Shown here: piece by piece, positions 49,827 through 59,453 of the stretch | How the letters are laid out: each line of letters begins with the position of its first letter | Position numbering within the stretch: the stretch's first letter is position 1 | Notes under the pieces: model-generated | Seen by the model: only the letters and a program-made list of their open reading frames with translations | What the model was told of the DNA's origin: nothing | Databases searched by the model: none | Source: Alphaproteobacteria bacterium | Lineage (GTDB): Bacteria > Pseudomonadota > Alphaproteobacteria > SMXP01 | Length of the DNA: 64,000 nt | Reading direction: 5' to 3' | NCBI GenBank assembly: GCA_028285305.1 | Contig: JANQPV010000014.1 | Location: 1-64,000, forward strand | Position numbers and translations under genes: made by a program

Positions 49827-50489
49827 ATGAGTCGAGTGATTCGCGTAGCCCCCTCCATCCTTTCTGCAGATTTTGCTCGCTTGGGCGAGGAAGTTCGTGC
49901 CGTGACGGATGCTGGGGCGGACTTCATCCATGTGGACGTTATGGACGGCCATTTTGTTCCGAATATGACGATCGGGCCTCCGGTGATCAAAGCTATCAAG
50001 CCGCATACGTCATTACCCTTGGATGTGCATCTTATGATCTCGCCGGTCGATCCGTTCATTGGAGCGTTTGTCGATGCGGGCGCGGACATTCTCACCGTTC
50101 ATCCTGAGGCGGGGCCTCATGTGCATCGCTCACTACAGACGATCAAAGATGCAGGCATCAAAGCTGGCATTTCACTTAATCCGGGTACGCCGATTGAAGT
50201 TGTTGAGCCGGTTTTAGACATGATTGACCTCATTCTAGTGATGACCGTTAATCCGGGTTTCGGCGGACAATCCTTTATTGCGTCGCAAATAGACAAGATC
50301 CGTGCTGCGCGTACCCTCATTGAGGGTTCAGGGCGAGAGATTCTTTTGGAGGTGGACGGCGGCGTCAATCCGGAAACGGCGGGAGATGTGATCCGATCAG
50401 GCGCAGATGTTTTGGTTGCTGGGAGTGCGGTGTTTAAGGGCGGAAAAGAGATGTATGCGGAAAATGTTAAGAGGCTTAGAGTGGAATGA
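49827..50489 (+). CDS. rpe: Ribulose-phosphate 3-epimerase
   Basis: Interconverts ribulose 5-phosphate and xylulose 5-phosphate in the pentose phosphate pathway. The 220-residue TIM barrel shows all family motifs: [25 protein letters not shown] with the metal His and Asp, [17 protein letters not shown], and [10 protein letters not shown] with the second catalytic Asp. The stop overlaps the start of the heparinase-like gene (ATGA). Confidence 0.97.
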   Translation: MSRVIRVAPSILSADFARLGEEVRAVTDAGADFIHVDVMDGHFVPNMTIGPPVIKAIKPHTSLPLDVHLMISPVDPFIGAFVDAGADILTVHPEAGPHVHRSLQTIKDAGIKAGISLNPGTPIEVVEPVLDMIDLILVMTVNPGFGGQSFIASQIDKIRAARTLIEGSGREILLEVDGGVNPETAGDVIRSGADVLVAGSAVFKGGKEMYAENVKRLRVE

Positions 50490-52354
50490 CTGATGTAGCG
50501 GCAAGTGAACATCTTGGTGTTGCTTCTGACGAAGCTAAGTCGGGCGCGGTTTTGGCGCGTCTCAAACTTCCGGTCTCATCGCTTGATCCGCGCGATGTCC
50601 GTGCGCGATTGCGCCGTGCGTATTTGGGCTCCAGACGATATGCAAATCGTCTTTCCGGGCCCGTTCCAGAAAGGGTGCTCGCTTTTCCTCGGAATTTTAG
50701 GTCTGGCTCGCTGAAAATCGCGGAACAATTGGAAGCGGGCCGTTACGCTTTGCAAGGGGGCGTTAAGACAATGGCCCCGGGGGAAATGCCTTGGTCCGTT
50801 ACGCCTCCCAGTCAGGCGTGGATGGAGTCTGTGCACTCCTTCGAGTGGATTCGCCATATGCTCGTTAAGACGGATCCGGAAAAGCTCAAATCCGTCCGTG
50901 GTATGATTTCTGCTTGGCTTGAGACTTATGACCGGTGGGACGAAATCGCTTGGGATCCACATGTTGCCGCCCGGCGCATTGTATCTTGGCTCCAATGCGG
51001 GCGAGATGTGTTCGGCGACGCAGAGGCCGGTTGGGCGGAATCCGTAAGCGACTCTATTCTGTGCCAGGCGCGTCACATCGCACTTGCCCGCTCACGTATC
51101 CGGCCTGGGGCGGCGCGCATTACAAGCGCTGTATCTTTATGCCTTGTGTCCGCTTGTTTTGCGGAGGGACGCGCATTGCGCCGCACCGGGATGCGTTATT
51201 TGCGGCGAGAGCTGGATCAGCAGATCCATTCAGATGGCGGGCACGTCTCGCGTAACCCTTCTTTGCATACGGCGGTGCTGTGCGATTTGTTGGCCCTTGC
51301 TGAGGTTTTGTGCGTTCGCGGCGAACGCATTCCGTCATGGCTCACCTCGACCATACATCGGATGAAGCGTGTCGTACGATTGTTTCAGCACGGCGATGGG
51401 CGGCTCGCGCTCTTTAATGGGGGCGAAGAAGGACAAAATGTGGTTCTCAACCTTGTTCTGTCTACGGATCGAGATCGCAAAGACTTGTTTTTGAGTGCTG
51501 ACGCGACCGGTTTTCATAAGCTCACCCAGAATCGCGCATCGGTGATTGCTGATTGCGGAAGATTTCGGCCCGGTCAGCCGGATGCTCTCGGGCACGCGGG
51601 CTGTGGATCGTTTGAATTCAGTTCCGGGCCACACCGGATTGTCGTCAACTGTGGTGCGGCCCTCGTGCAAGCGAGTGCCTGGCAAGACCTGCTGCGTTCT
51701 ACGGCCGCCCATTCAACCGTTTCTATCGCGGATCGTTCTTCTGCGGTGTTCGAGGTCGGCAGCGGAGAAATTCCCGCCATCACGGGACCTTCGGAGGTTT
51801 CCGCGCGGCAGGAAAAACATGCGGACTACAGTATCCTTCGTCTCAGTCACGACGGGTATGAGCCGACATTTCACGTTACTCATCGGCGAGATCTGACGCT
51901 TGCAAAAGAAGGGTTTGAGCTCAGCGGAAAAGACAGTCTCGAATGCCTTGCCAAAACGCGCGTGGACGGAAAGAAGCAACCACCGTCAACTAGCCAAACG
52001 GTTTGTTTTGTTCGCTTTCACCTTCATCCAGAGATTCGCGTGAACCTGGCGCGCGACGAAAAAAGCGCCATTCTTATGCTGCCAAACGGGGAGGGATGGC
52101 GCTTTCGAGCCGACAACAACAAAGTCTTGTTGGACGACAGCATCTACTTGGGAGATTCGGCGCACCTCAAGAAAACCAAACAATTGGTGGTGCAGGGAGT
52201 GGTACCGGTTCAGCCCGGGGCCATAAACACCATTGATTGGTGCTTTGTTCGTATGGACAATGAGCCAACTCTGCCGCTGAGTTCTTCCAAATCTGATGCT
52301 CTTGCGAAGCGGAGCGCCAAATCCGATGCGGCCGGAGATGAGGCTGGCAGCTGA
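50486..52354 (+). CDS. Heparinase II/III family protein
   Basis: A 622-residue protein of the heparinase II/III-like family. The N-terminal half is helical and resembles the alpha/alpha toroid of polysaccharide lyases ([31 protein letters not shown], then [16 protein letters not shown]). The C-terminal half is a beta-sandwich region with [16 protein letters not shown], a conserved His block. No signal peptide is seen, which is usual for this alphaproteobacterial subfamily beside rsmB and purH. It probably acts on an acidic polysaccharide of the cell itself; this is unproven. The last 30 residues are polar and likely disordered. It is translationally coupled to rpe. Confidence 0.87.
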   Translation: MTDVAASEHLGVASDEAKSGAVLARLKLPVSSLDPRDVRARLRRAYLGSRRYANRLSGPVPERVLAFPRNFRSGSLKIAEQLEAGRYALQGGVKTMAPGEMPWSVTPPSQAWMESVHSFEWIRHMLVKTDPEKLKSVRGMISAWLETYDRWDEIAWDPHVAARRIVSWLQCGRDVFGDAEAGWAESVSDSILCQARHIALARSRIRPGAARITSAVSLCLVSACFAEGRALRRTGMRYLRRELDQQIHSDGGHVSRNPSLHTAVLCDLLALAEVLCVRGERIPSWLTSTIHRMKRVVRLFQHGDGRLALFNGGEEGQNVVLNLVLSTDRDRKDLFLSADATGFHKLTQNRASVIADCGRFRPGQPDALGHAGCGSFEFSSGPHRIVVNCGAALVQASAWQDLLRSTAAHSTVSIADRSSAVFEVGSGEIPAITGPSEVSARQEKHADYSILRLSHDGYEPTFHVTHRRDLTLAKEGFELSGKDSLECLAKTRVDGKKQPPSTSQTVCFVRFHLHPEIRVNLARDEKSAILMLPNGEGWRFRADNNKVLLDDSIYLGDSAHLKKTKQLVVQGVVPVQPGAINTIDWCFVRMDNEPTLPLSSSKSDALAKRSAKSDAAGDEAGS

Positions 52355-52389
52355 AGTACGGCCGCAGGTCGGATTGCAATGATAAAGAG

Positions 52390-52410
52390 TTTCGTCGCGA
52401 GGCGACGGAA
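52390..52410 (+). terminator. Candidate intrinsic terminator behind the heparinase-like gene
   Basis: TTTCGTCGC (52390-52398) pairs with GCGACGGAA (52402-52410) with one G-U pair and a three-base loop, followed by a T-rich stretch. It lies 36 bases after the stop and 110 before the next gene, so it probably ends the rsmB-rpe-heparinase unit. Confidence 0.45.
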
Positions 52411-52522
52411 TGTTGTCCGTTGCTTCGTTTTCTGGGATTAGGCGCACTTTCGGGCCGCGTATTCTTTGTTCGCGTATCAAGGCCAAATTGGTGTATAGAA
52501 AAAGCCGTAGCGGGAGAGGGTT

Positions 52523-54505
52523 TTGAAGGGCGCATTTAAACCAATCATGGCGGTGTCGTTGTTGCACGATGCTGCGGCGGCGGCGTTGGCCATGGGGATC
52601 GCAATCTACGTGCGGTACTTCGCGGCTGGAGATCCGTTGGAGCTGCAGCCCTTCGTAATGTCGGTTGCGCTCTACACACTGGTCTCGCTCAGCGTGTTTG
52701 CGCGATTGGGGGTCTATCGCGGCTTGTGGCGCTACACGTCGTTCCAAGATCTCGGCAATATCCTGAAAGCGGTTACATTTGCTACACTCATCTTTGTTCC
52801 GCTGATGTTCATTGTCAGCCGCCTGGACTTTGTTCCCCGAGGAGCCGTGCTCATTCAATGGCCTATCGCGGTGGGATTGATGGTTTTTTCTCGGGTGCTG
52901 TATCGCGCCATCGTGACCGAGGACTTGTTCTTCCCACTGAGGACGTTTGGGCGCTTGCGTGATGCGCCCTTCCAAAAGGTCACTTCCATCTTGCTGGTGG
53001 GACCGGCGGAAAATGTCGATCACTTTGTGCGTGAAGCCGGGCGTTTGGGGGCTCAACGCTTTCCGTATCTGATCCTCGGAATTGTCGATGTCGATGACAA
53101 TCAGCTCGGAGCGGAGATTCGCCGATTGCGGATATTGGGACATGTTTCCGAAATCGGGGCCATCATCGAAACGCTTCGCCGACAGGGGCGCACCGCGGAG
53201 AAAGTTGTGATAACAGGCGGCGTTGAAGGAAAAGTTGCGCGCCGCTTGTTCGACGAGTGCGAACGGTTGGGGCTTCCGCTCGCGCGGACGCCCCGCCTGA
53301 CGGACTTGCATGTCAGCGATGGCGTGCCCATCAATATTCAGCCCGTTGACATTCGAGACCTCCTTGGCCGCAGCCAAAAAGCACTCGACCGGGACGCTAT
53401 GCGCCGCTTTGTCTCCGGCAAGAGAGTTTTGGTCACGGGTGCGGGGGGCACGATCGGGTCTGAACTCACCCGGCAAATTGCTCAACTCAAACCGGAGCGC
53501 ATTGCCGTCCTCGATTACAGCGAATTCAATCTCTATGAAATCGATCTTGAGATCAAAGAGCGCTTTGCCGAGCAAGATGTGGCTTCCATTTTTGGTGACG
53601 TCAGAGAACGTGATCGCTTGGAAGCCATTGTTCGAGACTTTAAGCCTGATATCGTGTTTCACGCGGCTGCGATGAAACATGTTCCCATTGTCGAAGAACA
53701 TGTGTCTGATGGTGTGCTGACGAATGTCTATGGCAGCATGAACGTTGCCGATGCCTGCGTCGCATGCGGTGTTCCCGTCATGGTCATGATCTCGACGGAC
53801 AAAGCGGTTAATCCCTCTAGCATTATGGGTGCGACCAAGCGCGTGGCGGAGCTGCATTGTCAGGCCTTGGCCCGAAAACAAGATGAGACCCGCTTTGTCA
53901 TCGTGCGGTTTGGCAATGTGATTGGATCAACGGGCTCGGTGGTCCCTCTCTTCCAGCGCCAGATCGCCCATGGTGGCCCTGTAACGGTTACGGACGCAGA
54001 AACGACACGGTATTTCATGACGACCAAAGAGGCGGTCGAGCTCGTTCTGTCTGCCGCTTCTGCTGAGTTGCCTGGCTCCGATCTTGGGCATGTGCATGTT
54101 CTTGACATGGGCGACCCGATCAAAATTGACGATCTTGCGCGGCGTATGATCCGGTTGGCGGGGCTTAAGCCCGGTGAAGATGTCGAGATCAAATATACCG
54201 GGCTCCGGGCGGGTGAGAAGCTTCATGAGGTCTTGTTCCATGACCAAGAAGAGCTGCAGCCGACGCCCACCAGTGGGGTGATGATGGCAGCTGCAAGGGT
54301 CATCGATTACGAACGCCTGGAACCGTCTCTTGAGGCTCTGATCGCTGCGGCGACCAACTATGAAAACGGAACGGTCTTGAGGATATTGCGGACCCTCGTT
54401 CCGGAGTATGTTGGGGATGATGCGACGCCGCTCGCCTCCACAGACCACACTCCCGAGAAAACCAGTATGGAGGAGGAGAACCGGGTTCGCTCTCTCAACC
54501 CTTGA
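52523..54505 (+). CDS. CapD/WbpM/PglF-type nucleotide-sugar dehydratase/epimerase
   Basis: A 660-residue membrane-bound enzyme for making deoxy-amino sugars of surface polysaccharide. The N-terminus has four membrane helices (about 10-125). A first Rossmann-like domain (about 150-260) contains ILLVGPAENVDHF. The extended SDR domain starts at VLVTGAGGTIGSEL (about 305) and includes FHAAAMKHVPIVE, STDKAVNPSSIMGATKRVAEL and FGNVIGSTGSVVP. Met replaces the usual Tyr in the MGATK segment, as in the large UDP-GlcNAc 4,6-dehydratases. The start is TTG at 52523 with GGAG six bases upstream. The exact sugar nucleotide is uncertain. Confidence 0.92.
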   Translation: MKGAFKPIMAVSLLHDAAAAALAMGIAIYVRYFAAGDPLELQPFVMSVALYTLVSLSVFARLGVYRGLWRYTSFQDLGNILKAVTFATLIFVPLMFIVSRLDFVPRGAVLIQWPIAVGLMVFSRVLYRAIVTEDLFFPLRTFGRLRDAPFQKVTSILLVGPAENVDHFVREAGRLGAQRFPYLILGIVDVDDNQLGAEIRRLRILGHVSEIGAIIETLRRQGRTAEKVVITGGVEGKVARRLFDECERLGLPLARTPRLTDLHVSDGVPINIQPVDIRDLLGRSQKALDRDAMRRFVSGKRVLVTGAGGTIGSELTRQIAQLKPERIAVLDYSEFNLYEIDLEIKERFAEQDVASIFGDVRERDRLEAIVRDFKPDIVFHAAAMKHVPIVEEHVSDGVLTNVYGSMNVADACVACGVPVMVMISTDKAVNPSSIMGATKRVAELHCQALARKQDETRFVIVRFGNVIGSTGSVVPLFQRQIAHGGPVTVTDAETTRYFMTTKEAVELVLSAASAELPGSDLGHVHVLDMGDPIKIDDLARRMIRLAGLKPGEDVEIKYTGLRAGEKLHEVLFHDQEELQPTPTSGVMMAAARVIDYERLEPSLEALIAAATNYENGTVLRILRTLVPEYVGDDATPLASTDHTPEKTSMEEENRVRSLNP

Positions 54506-54573
54506 CGACTCCCTTACTTCTTGGCCGCCGCGCTGAGCGGACTTATGAGATTGAAGGGGGTTTGCAGCTTCGG

Positions 54574-54592
54574 GCTGGCTATGCTAGCCAGC
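54574..54592 (+). terminator. Hairpin upstream of purH (terminator or attenuator)
   Basis: GCTGGCT (54574-54580) and AGCCAGC (54586-54592) form a perfect stem around ATGCT, followed by TTTCCTTCCGTTTC. It lies 68 bases behind the CapD-like stop and 34 bases before purH. It could end the upstream transcript or regulate purH. I found no ZTP-type riboswitch core here. Confidence 0.45.
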
Positions 54593-54626
54593 TTTCCTTC
54601 CGTTTCTTCGGTCCCGGAGTTTTTTC

Positions 54627-56228
54627 ATGTCTCAAGACGACAAACGCATTGTCCGGCGCGCACTCCTTTCCGTTTCGGACAAATCAGGATTGGTCCCGTT
54701 CGCGCAACGTCTCAGCGAACTCGGTGTTGATCTGGTATCGACTGGCGGTACGGCGCGCGCTTTGAGTGACGCCGGTCTCAGCGTGACTGACGTCGCTGAT
54801 GTGACTGAGTTTCCCGAAATGATGGATGGGCGAGTCAAAACGCTTCATCCAAAAATCCATGGAGGCCTTCTGGCCAACCGAAACGACGCGGGCCATGTGG
54901 GTGCCATGGAGGTGCACAATATCCAGCCGATCGATATGCTGGTCGTCAATCTTTACCCTTTCGAGGAAACTGTTCGTCGGGGTGCGGATTATGCGACTTG
55001 TATTGAGAACATTGATATTGGCGGGCCGGCGCTTATCCGGGCGGCAGCAAAGAACCATGCAGATGTGATCGTATTGACGTCGCCGGAGGATTACGAAAGT
55101 GCGATCACCGAGCTTGAGGCCAATGACGGTGGAACGCGTTTTTTGTTCCGCAAACAGATGGCGGCCAAAGCCTACGGCCGGACCGCGGCCTATGATGCTG
55201 CAATCTCGGCCTGGTTTGCCGAACAAGAAGGGATCGAAACAGCGGACCGCGTTACGGTCTCTGCTCAGATAAAGCAAACGTTGCGTTATGGCGAGAATCC
55301 GCACCAGACGGCCGCGTTTTATACGTTCGCGCATAGCGGCGCGGGTGTGGCGTCAGCGCGCCAAGTTCAAGGTAAGGAGCTGTCCTATAACAATATCAAT
55401 GACACGGATGCCGCCTTCGAGTTGGTGTCCGAGTTTGCCGACTGGGGGCAGCCCGCAGTTGCGATTATCAAACACGCCAACCCCTGCGGTGTTGCGCTTG
55501 GGGATTCCCTTCAGGAAGCCTACCAAAGGGCTTTTCGGTGCGATTCCGTGAGTGCCTTTGGCGGTATTGTCGCACTCAATCGGGCCCTTGACGGGGCGGC
55601 GGCAGAAGAGATCTCGAAAGTCTTTACCGAGGTGGTGATCGCGCCAGGAGCCGACGACGATGCCCTGAAGGTGATTTCCGAAAAGAAGAATTTGCGCCTT
55701 TTGCTGACGGATGGAATGGCCAATATGGCGGAGGCGGGATCAGTCGTGCGGATGGTCTCTGGCGGGCTGCTTGTGCAAGCTAAGGATACAGGCCAAGTCT
55801 TTAAGAATCGGGACGACTTGAAGGTGGTGACCAAACGTCAGCCATCGGAGCAAGAAATCGAAGACATGCTCTTCGCATTCACCGTCGCAAAGCATGTGAA
55901 ATCAAATGCGATCGTCTATGTGAAAGATGGTGCAACGGTCGGAATTGGGGCTGGACAGATGAGCCGCGTGGATTCTTCGCGGATTGCCGCGCGGAAATCA
56001 CAAGATGCTGCCGAGGCGGCCGGATTGACGGAGCCTTTGGCGGTGGGATCTGTGGTTGCATCCGATGCGTTCTTTCCTTTTGCGGATGGTTTGCTGTCGG
56101 CTGCGGAGGCCGGTGCAACGGCGGTCATTCAACCGGGCGGATCCATTCGTGACGATGAAGTGATAGCGGCCGCTGACGATGCGGGTCTAGCCATGGTCTT
56201 TACGGGTATGCGGCATTTCAGACATTAG
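54627..56228 (+). CDS. purH: Bifunctional AICAR formyltransferase/IMP cyclohydrolase (PurH)
   Basis: Catalyses the last two steps of de novo IMP synthesis, using 10-formyl-tetrahydrofolate supplied through FolD. The 533-residue protein has the N-terminal methylglyoxal-synthase-like cyclohydrolase domain ([41 protein letters not shown]). The C-terminal transformylase domain follows ([24 protein letters not shown] with the Lys-His pair, and [11 protein letters not shown]). Length and motifs are standard. It is the last gene of the rsmB-rpe-heparinase-capD neighbourhood. Confidence 0.97.
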   Translation: MSQDDKRIVRRALLSVSDKSGLVPFAQRLSELGVDLVSTGGTARALSDAGLSVTDVADVTEFPEMMDGRVKTLHPKIHGGLLANRNDAGHVGAMEVHNIQPIDMLVVNLYPFEETVRRGADYATCIENIDIGGPALIRAAAKNHADVIVLTSPEDYESAITELEANDGGTRFLFRKQMAAKAYGRTAAYDAAISAWFAEQEGIETADRVTVSAQIKQTLRYGENPHQTAAFYTFAHSGAGVASARQVQGKELSYNNINDTDAAFELVSEFADWGQPAVAIIKHANPCGVALGDSLQEAYQRAFRCDSVSAFGGIVALNRALDGAAAEEISKVFTEVVIAPGADDDALKVISEKKNLRLLLTDGMANMAEAGSVVRMVSGGLLVQAKDTGQVFKNRDDLKVVTKRQPSEQEIEDMLFAFTVAKHVKSNAIVYVKDGATVGIGAGQMSRVDSSRIAARKSQDAAEAAGLTEPLAVGSVVASDAFFPFADGLLSAAEAGATAVIQPGGSIRDDEVIAAADDAGLAMVFTGMRHFRH

Positions 56229-56268
56229 ACGCGGTTAGCTTAGGAAAAGCGAAACGGGGAGGATATTC

Positions 56269-56904
56269 ATGAGAGGTTTGGGTTTTGTACTGGCATTCAG
56301 CTTTCTCACTCTCGGATGTACACCGGTCTATTATGGTGCGCTGGAGCAGATCGGTATCGAGAAGCGCGATATTCTGGTTGATCGTGTGAAGGATGGCCGC
56401 GAAGCGCAACAAGATGCTCAAGAGGAGTTCTCGTCTGCCTTGGATGAGTTTCGGGCTGTTGTTTCTGTCGATGGCGGCGAGCTTGAAAAGCAGTACAATC
56501 GCCTTTCTGATGCCTATGACGATGCGAGCGACCAAGCGCAGGAAGTGCGGGACCGAATTCGTTCTATTGAAGACGTGGGTGAAGATCTGTTCAAGGAATG
56601 GACAGCGGAACTCAATCAATATCAAGATGCCAACCTAAGACGCCGCAGTGAAGACCAACTCAAGGAAACACAAACCCGGTTCAACCAACTGGTCGGGGCA
56701 ATGACACGTGCCGCATCGAAAATGGATCCAGTCTTAGGGATCTATGGTGATCAAGTGCTGTTTCTGAAGCACAATTTGAACGCCCGCGCGATTGCCTCGC
56801 TTGAATCGGAACGGGTCCGAATCGAGCAACGTGTCGAGGCCCTGATCGCGGAAATGGATGCAGCCATTCGCGAGGCCGACGCCTTTATTGTTTCGATGAG
56901 TTAA
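56269..56904 (+). CDS. DUF2959 family lipoprotein
   Basis: A 211-residue protein of the DUF2959 family. A short hydrophobic leader ends in the lipobox LTLGC with Cys17. The mature protein begins with the family motif YYGALEQIGIEKRDILVDRV. Most of the rest is predicted coiled coil (about 45-125 and 165-205), with many Glu, Gln and Arg residues in heptads. The function of the family is not known; it should sit at the periplasmic face of a membrane. GGGGAGG lies shortly before the ATG. Its stop codon overlaps that of the convergent transporter gene within TTAA. Confidence 0.85.
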   Translation: MRGLGFVLAFSFLTLGCTPVYYGALEQIGIEKRDILVDRVKDGREAQQDAQEEFSSALDEFRAVVSVDGGELEKQYNRLSDAYDDASDQAQEVRDRIRSIEDVGEDLFKEWTAELNQYQDANLRRRSEDQLKETQTRFNQLVGAMTRAASKMDPVLGIYGDQVLFLKHNLNARAIASLESERVRIEQRVEALIAEMDAAIREADAFIVSMS

Positions 56905-58310
56905 AAGCCCGTCGGAACCTTTGGGCTCAATTGGGGGGATGTTTCCTTAACAGGAATCAAAAGTACCAAGCCCGCCAGGGTGAAGCCGAGAATGACGAAG
57001 AGACCGGCTTGTTGGGTTTGATAGAAGTCCGTGACAAAGCCGATTGCCAGAGGGGCGGCGAAGGAAGTGACCCGTCCGGAGAAAGCAAAAAGCCCGAAGA
57101 ACTCGGCCATCATGTGTTCGGGGGCAAGTCTTGCCATCATGGTCCGACTTGCTGCCTGGATCGGCCCTGCGGCCATGCCGAGCAGAATCCCGCACACCAA
57201 GTAAAACTGTTCTTGTGCGGAGGAGAAGGGAGCGCCGCCCGTTTGATAAGGCTCGACTGTGATTATCCACAAGACTGTGTCGTTTCCGATTGAAATGATC
57301 CCCAAGATGCCAGCCGCTAAGAGTGTCAAAGCCAGATAGAGGGTCGGTTTGGAGCCGAAACTTTGATCCAGCCAGCCGCCTAAGAAGGCGCCGACTGCCG
57401 AAAACACGACTAGAATAATGCCAAAGATGCCGAGCATGGTGATGGACCATCCAAACAATCCGGCTGCGTAAATTCCGCCAAAGCTGAACACGGCGAGGAG
57501 CCCGTCATTGTAGATCATACGAGCAAGCAGGAAGCGGAGGACGTTGCCGTAGGAGGGCAAATCCTTCAACGTGTTCAAGAGCTGGCGTGTGCCTTTGCCG
57601 ATGGAGTCCGTCAACGATATGCCCGAAGGTTTCTGGTCGGGAACAAACAGAAACAAAGGAAGTGCAAAGAGCAAATACCAAAGCCCGGTCAGAGGACCTG
57701 TCATCCGGTCCGGCTCACCGTGTTCCGAACTGAGGCCAAACAATGGGGTGTCGGGGATAAACGGAGCCTCCATTTCGCCGGGCAGGGCGAGATAGATTAA
57801 GACGAATGAGAGCGATATTAGGCCGCCGACATAGCCGAGCCCCCAGGCGAAGCCGCTCAATCCGCCGATTTGGCTTTTAGGGGCGAGTGTGGGGAGCATG
57901 GCATTGTAAAAGACTGCCGCGATTTCCAGGGCCATGGTGGCGATGATGATCGCTGCGATGATAAGCGGCAGGCGCTCAAGGGCTCCTGGCTCTGCGAACC
58001 AAAGAAGTGAGATCGCCGGAACGAACACTATCGAAAACCCCAAGATCCAGGGCTTGCGAGGTCCGGACGCATCTGCGATCGAGCCTACGACGGGACTGAG
58101 AAGGGCTACCAAGAGTCCGGCGGCGCCCAGGGTGTAGCCGACGATGGCTTGTCCACGAACCGGGTCCCCGATGAACGTCGCCGCGAAGTAGGGGAAGAAC
58201 ACGAAGGTGGAAATGATAGTATGATAGGGCTGGGCCGCCCAATCGTAGAATGACCAACTAAGACGCGCCAATTTCGAAGCGCCGGATTTTTCAGTGGTTC
58301 CCTCGGTCAA
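56901..58310 (-). CDS. MFS transporter, UMF1/Atg22-like family
   Basis: A membrane transporter of about 469 residues with twelve expected helices. The opening LSWSFYDWAAQPYHTIISTF is the hallmark of the UMF1 (unknown major facilitator 1)/Atg22-like family, and a cytoplasmic loop with SPVVGSIADASGPRKPW is the MFS A-motif region. No ATG precedes the first helix. I chose the TTG at 58310 because GGAGAGG lies nine bases upstream; a TTG at 58361 has no ribosome site. In yeast Atg22 exports amino acids from the vacuole, while bacterial substrates are unknown. It overlaps the convergent DUF2959 gene by four bases. Confidence 0.88.
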   Translation of the reverse strand: MTEGTTEKSGASKLARLSWSFYDWAAQPYHTIISTFVFFPYFAATFIGDPVRGQAIVGYTLGAAGLLVALLSPVVGSIADASGPRKPWILGFSIVFVPAISLLWFAEPGALERLPLIIAAIIIATMALEIAAVFYNAMLPTLAPKSQIGGLSGFAWGLGYVGGLISLSFVLIYLALPGEMEAPFIPDTPLFGLSSEHGEPDRMTGPLTGLWYLLFALPLFLFVPDQKPSGISLTDSIGKGTRQLLNTLKDLPSYGNVLRFLLARMIYNDGLLAVFSFGGIYAAGLFGWSITMLGIFGIILVVFSAVGAFLGGWLDQSFGSKPTLYLALTLLAAGILGIISIGNDTVLWIITVEPYQTGGAPFSSAQEQFYLVCGILLGMAAGPIQAASRTMMARLAPEHMMAEFFGLFAFSGRVTSFAAPLAIGFVTDFYQTQQAGLFVILGFTLAGLVLLIPVKETSPQLSPKVPTGF

Positions 58311-58387
58311 ATGTGTGCCCCTCTCCAGGACGACCTTATGTGAGTGAGGGTCTAGGGGCAATAAAACACCGTGCGGAGAACAGCGCT

Positions 58388-59392
58388 TTAGTCGCTTAGA
58401 ATACGTGTCAAAAACGCGGTGTCAGAGAAGTCTCTGCCCGAACGGGGGCCGAACAGGGCGCCGGATTGCCGGACGATGACAAGATTACGGCTCGGTATGA
58501 TGTAGAGTCTCTGATTGCCGGCACCCGCGGCCATCAGGAGATCATCCGGTAAGCGCGCCGCCGCTTGGCGGTTAACGTAAAGATCCGTTGCGCGGCGGAG
58601 TACACGCGCATCCTTTATCGTCTTTGGTGGGATTTCTTTGTTGAGCCACCATGTCAGACCGTAAGCCGGGTTGACTTTGGACCCTCTTGTGAAAGCGTCC
58701 AGCGCCGACCTATCGATCAATTGCTCGCCCTTCCAGTTTCCGCCGAGGCGAACAAATTCCCCGAACCGGGCCCATTCCCGGGCCGACAGATCCGCGCCCA
58801 TCGAGAGCCGAGGATAGCCGTCGGTGCTCTTGTTCCAACGTCTCGGTGAAATTTCGATCTTCTTGAAGATGCGTTGGTCCAAATAAGCGACGGGATCATC
58901 ATACCGGTCCTTCAGTTTGCGGCGCATTATCTCACCGAATATCTGAAAGGCAGTTGGTCCGTAGGCGAATGTCTCACCGGTGGGGCTCAGGGCAGGCGAT
59001 GCTATGGCCTCTGCATAGGTGGGGATGTTGCCTGGCCGGTGAGTTTTGATGCCGCTTGTGAGGTTTAACAATTGCCGGATTGTGATCGTTGATTTGCGGG
59101 GGTCGTTTTGCCACTCGGTTAACGTCTGAGAAACCGGCTCATCCAGGGATAAGAGACCGTCCTGGACGGCCGCAGCTGCCAAAACTCCGGAAAAGCTCTT
59201 GGTGCCGCTTGCGAGTTCCCACCTTGTCTGGGCGGCGCCGTTATTGGGATAGTCCTCAAAAACTATCGTGCCATCTTGTAAGACGACGAGGGAAACGCCT
59301 TCATTTGCAGCGTTGTACTCAGCGGCTTCGTCAAACCCCGCAAAGGCGGAGCCCGCGAAGATGAAACAGATGAGGAGGATTGCCGATCGCAT
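58388..59392 (-). CDS. Secreted serine hydrolase, class C beta-lactamase fold
   Basis: A protein of 334 residues with a signal peptide ending SAFA-G. The catalytic tetrad motif S-x-x-K is Ser62-Gly-Thr-Lys65 in ELASGTKSFSG. The Y-x-x motif is probably Tyr144 in FAYGPTAFQ, and the YGLTWWLN segment is usual for the family. The family includes esterases, D-aminopeptidases and DD-peptidases as well as AmpC; nothing here indicates true antibiotic resistance. A GTG at 59416 would add eight residues but has no spaced ribosome site. It lies 61 bases downstream of the glutamate dehydrogenase gene on the same strand. Confidence 0.87.
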   Translation of the reverse strand: MRSAILLICFIFAGSAFAGFDEAAEYNAANEGVSLVVLQDGTIVFEDYPNNGAAQTRWELASGTKSFSGVLAAAAVQDGLLSLDEPVSQTLTEWQNDPRKSTITIRQLLNLTSGIKTHRPGNIPTYAEAIASPALSPTGETFAYGPTAFQIFGEIMRRKLKDRYDDPVAYLDQRIFKKIEISPRRWNKSTDGYPRLSMGADLSAREWARFGEFVRLGGNWKGEQLIDRSALDAFTRGSKVNPAYGLTWWLNKEIPPKTIKDARVLRRATDLYVNRQAAARLPDDLLMAAGAGNQRLYIIPSRNLVIVRQSGALFGPRSGRDFSDTAFLTRILSD

Positions 59393-59453
59393 TATTACTG
59401 TTTTTCGATGTTTCACCCTCTAACGGGATGCCCGCTCGTTTCCGTCGGCGACT

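Noticed and set aside
51986-53881. A 631-codon open frame on the minus strand
   Set aside because: It lies exactly opposite the heparinase-like and CapD-like genes, which have clear domains. Its translation is rich in His, Arg and Gln and has no domain, so it is a codon-bias shadow.
54506-54626. A ZTP (pfl) riboswitch or a short gene before purH
   Set aside because: The conserved ZTP core was not found. The overlapping short frames have no ribosome site and no motif; only a simple hairpin is present.
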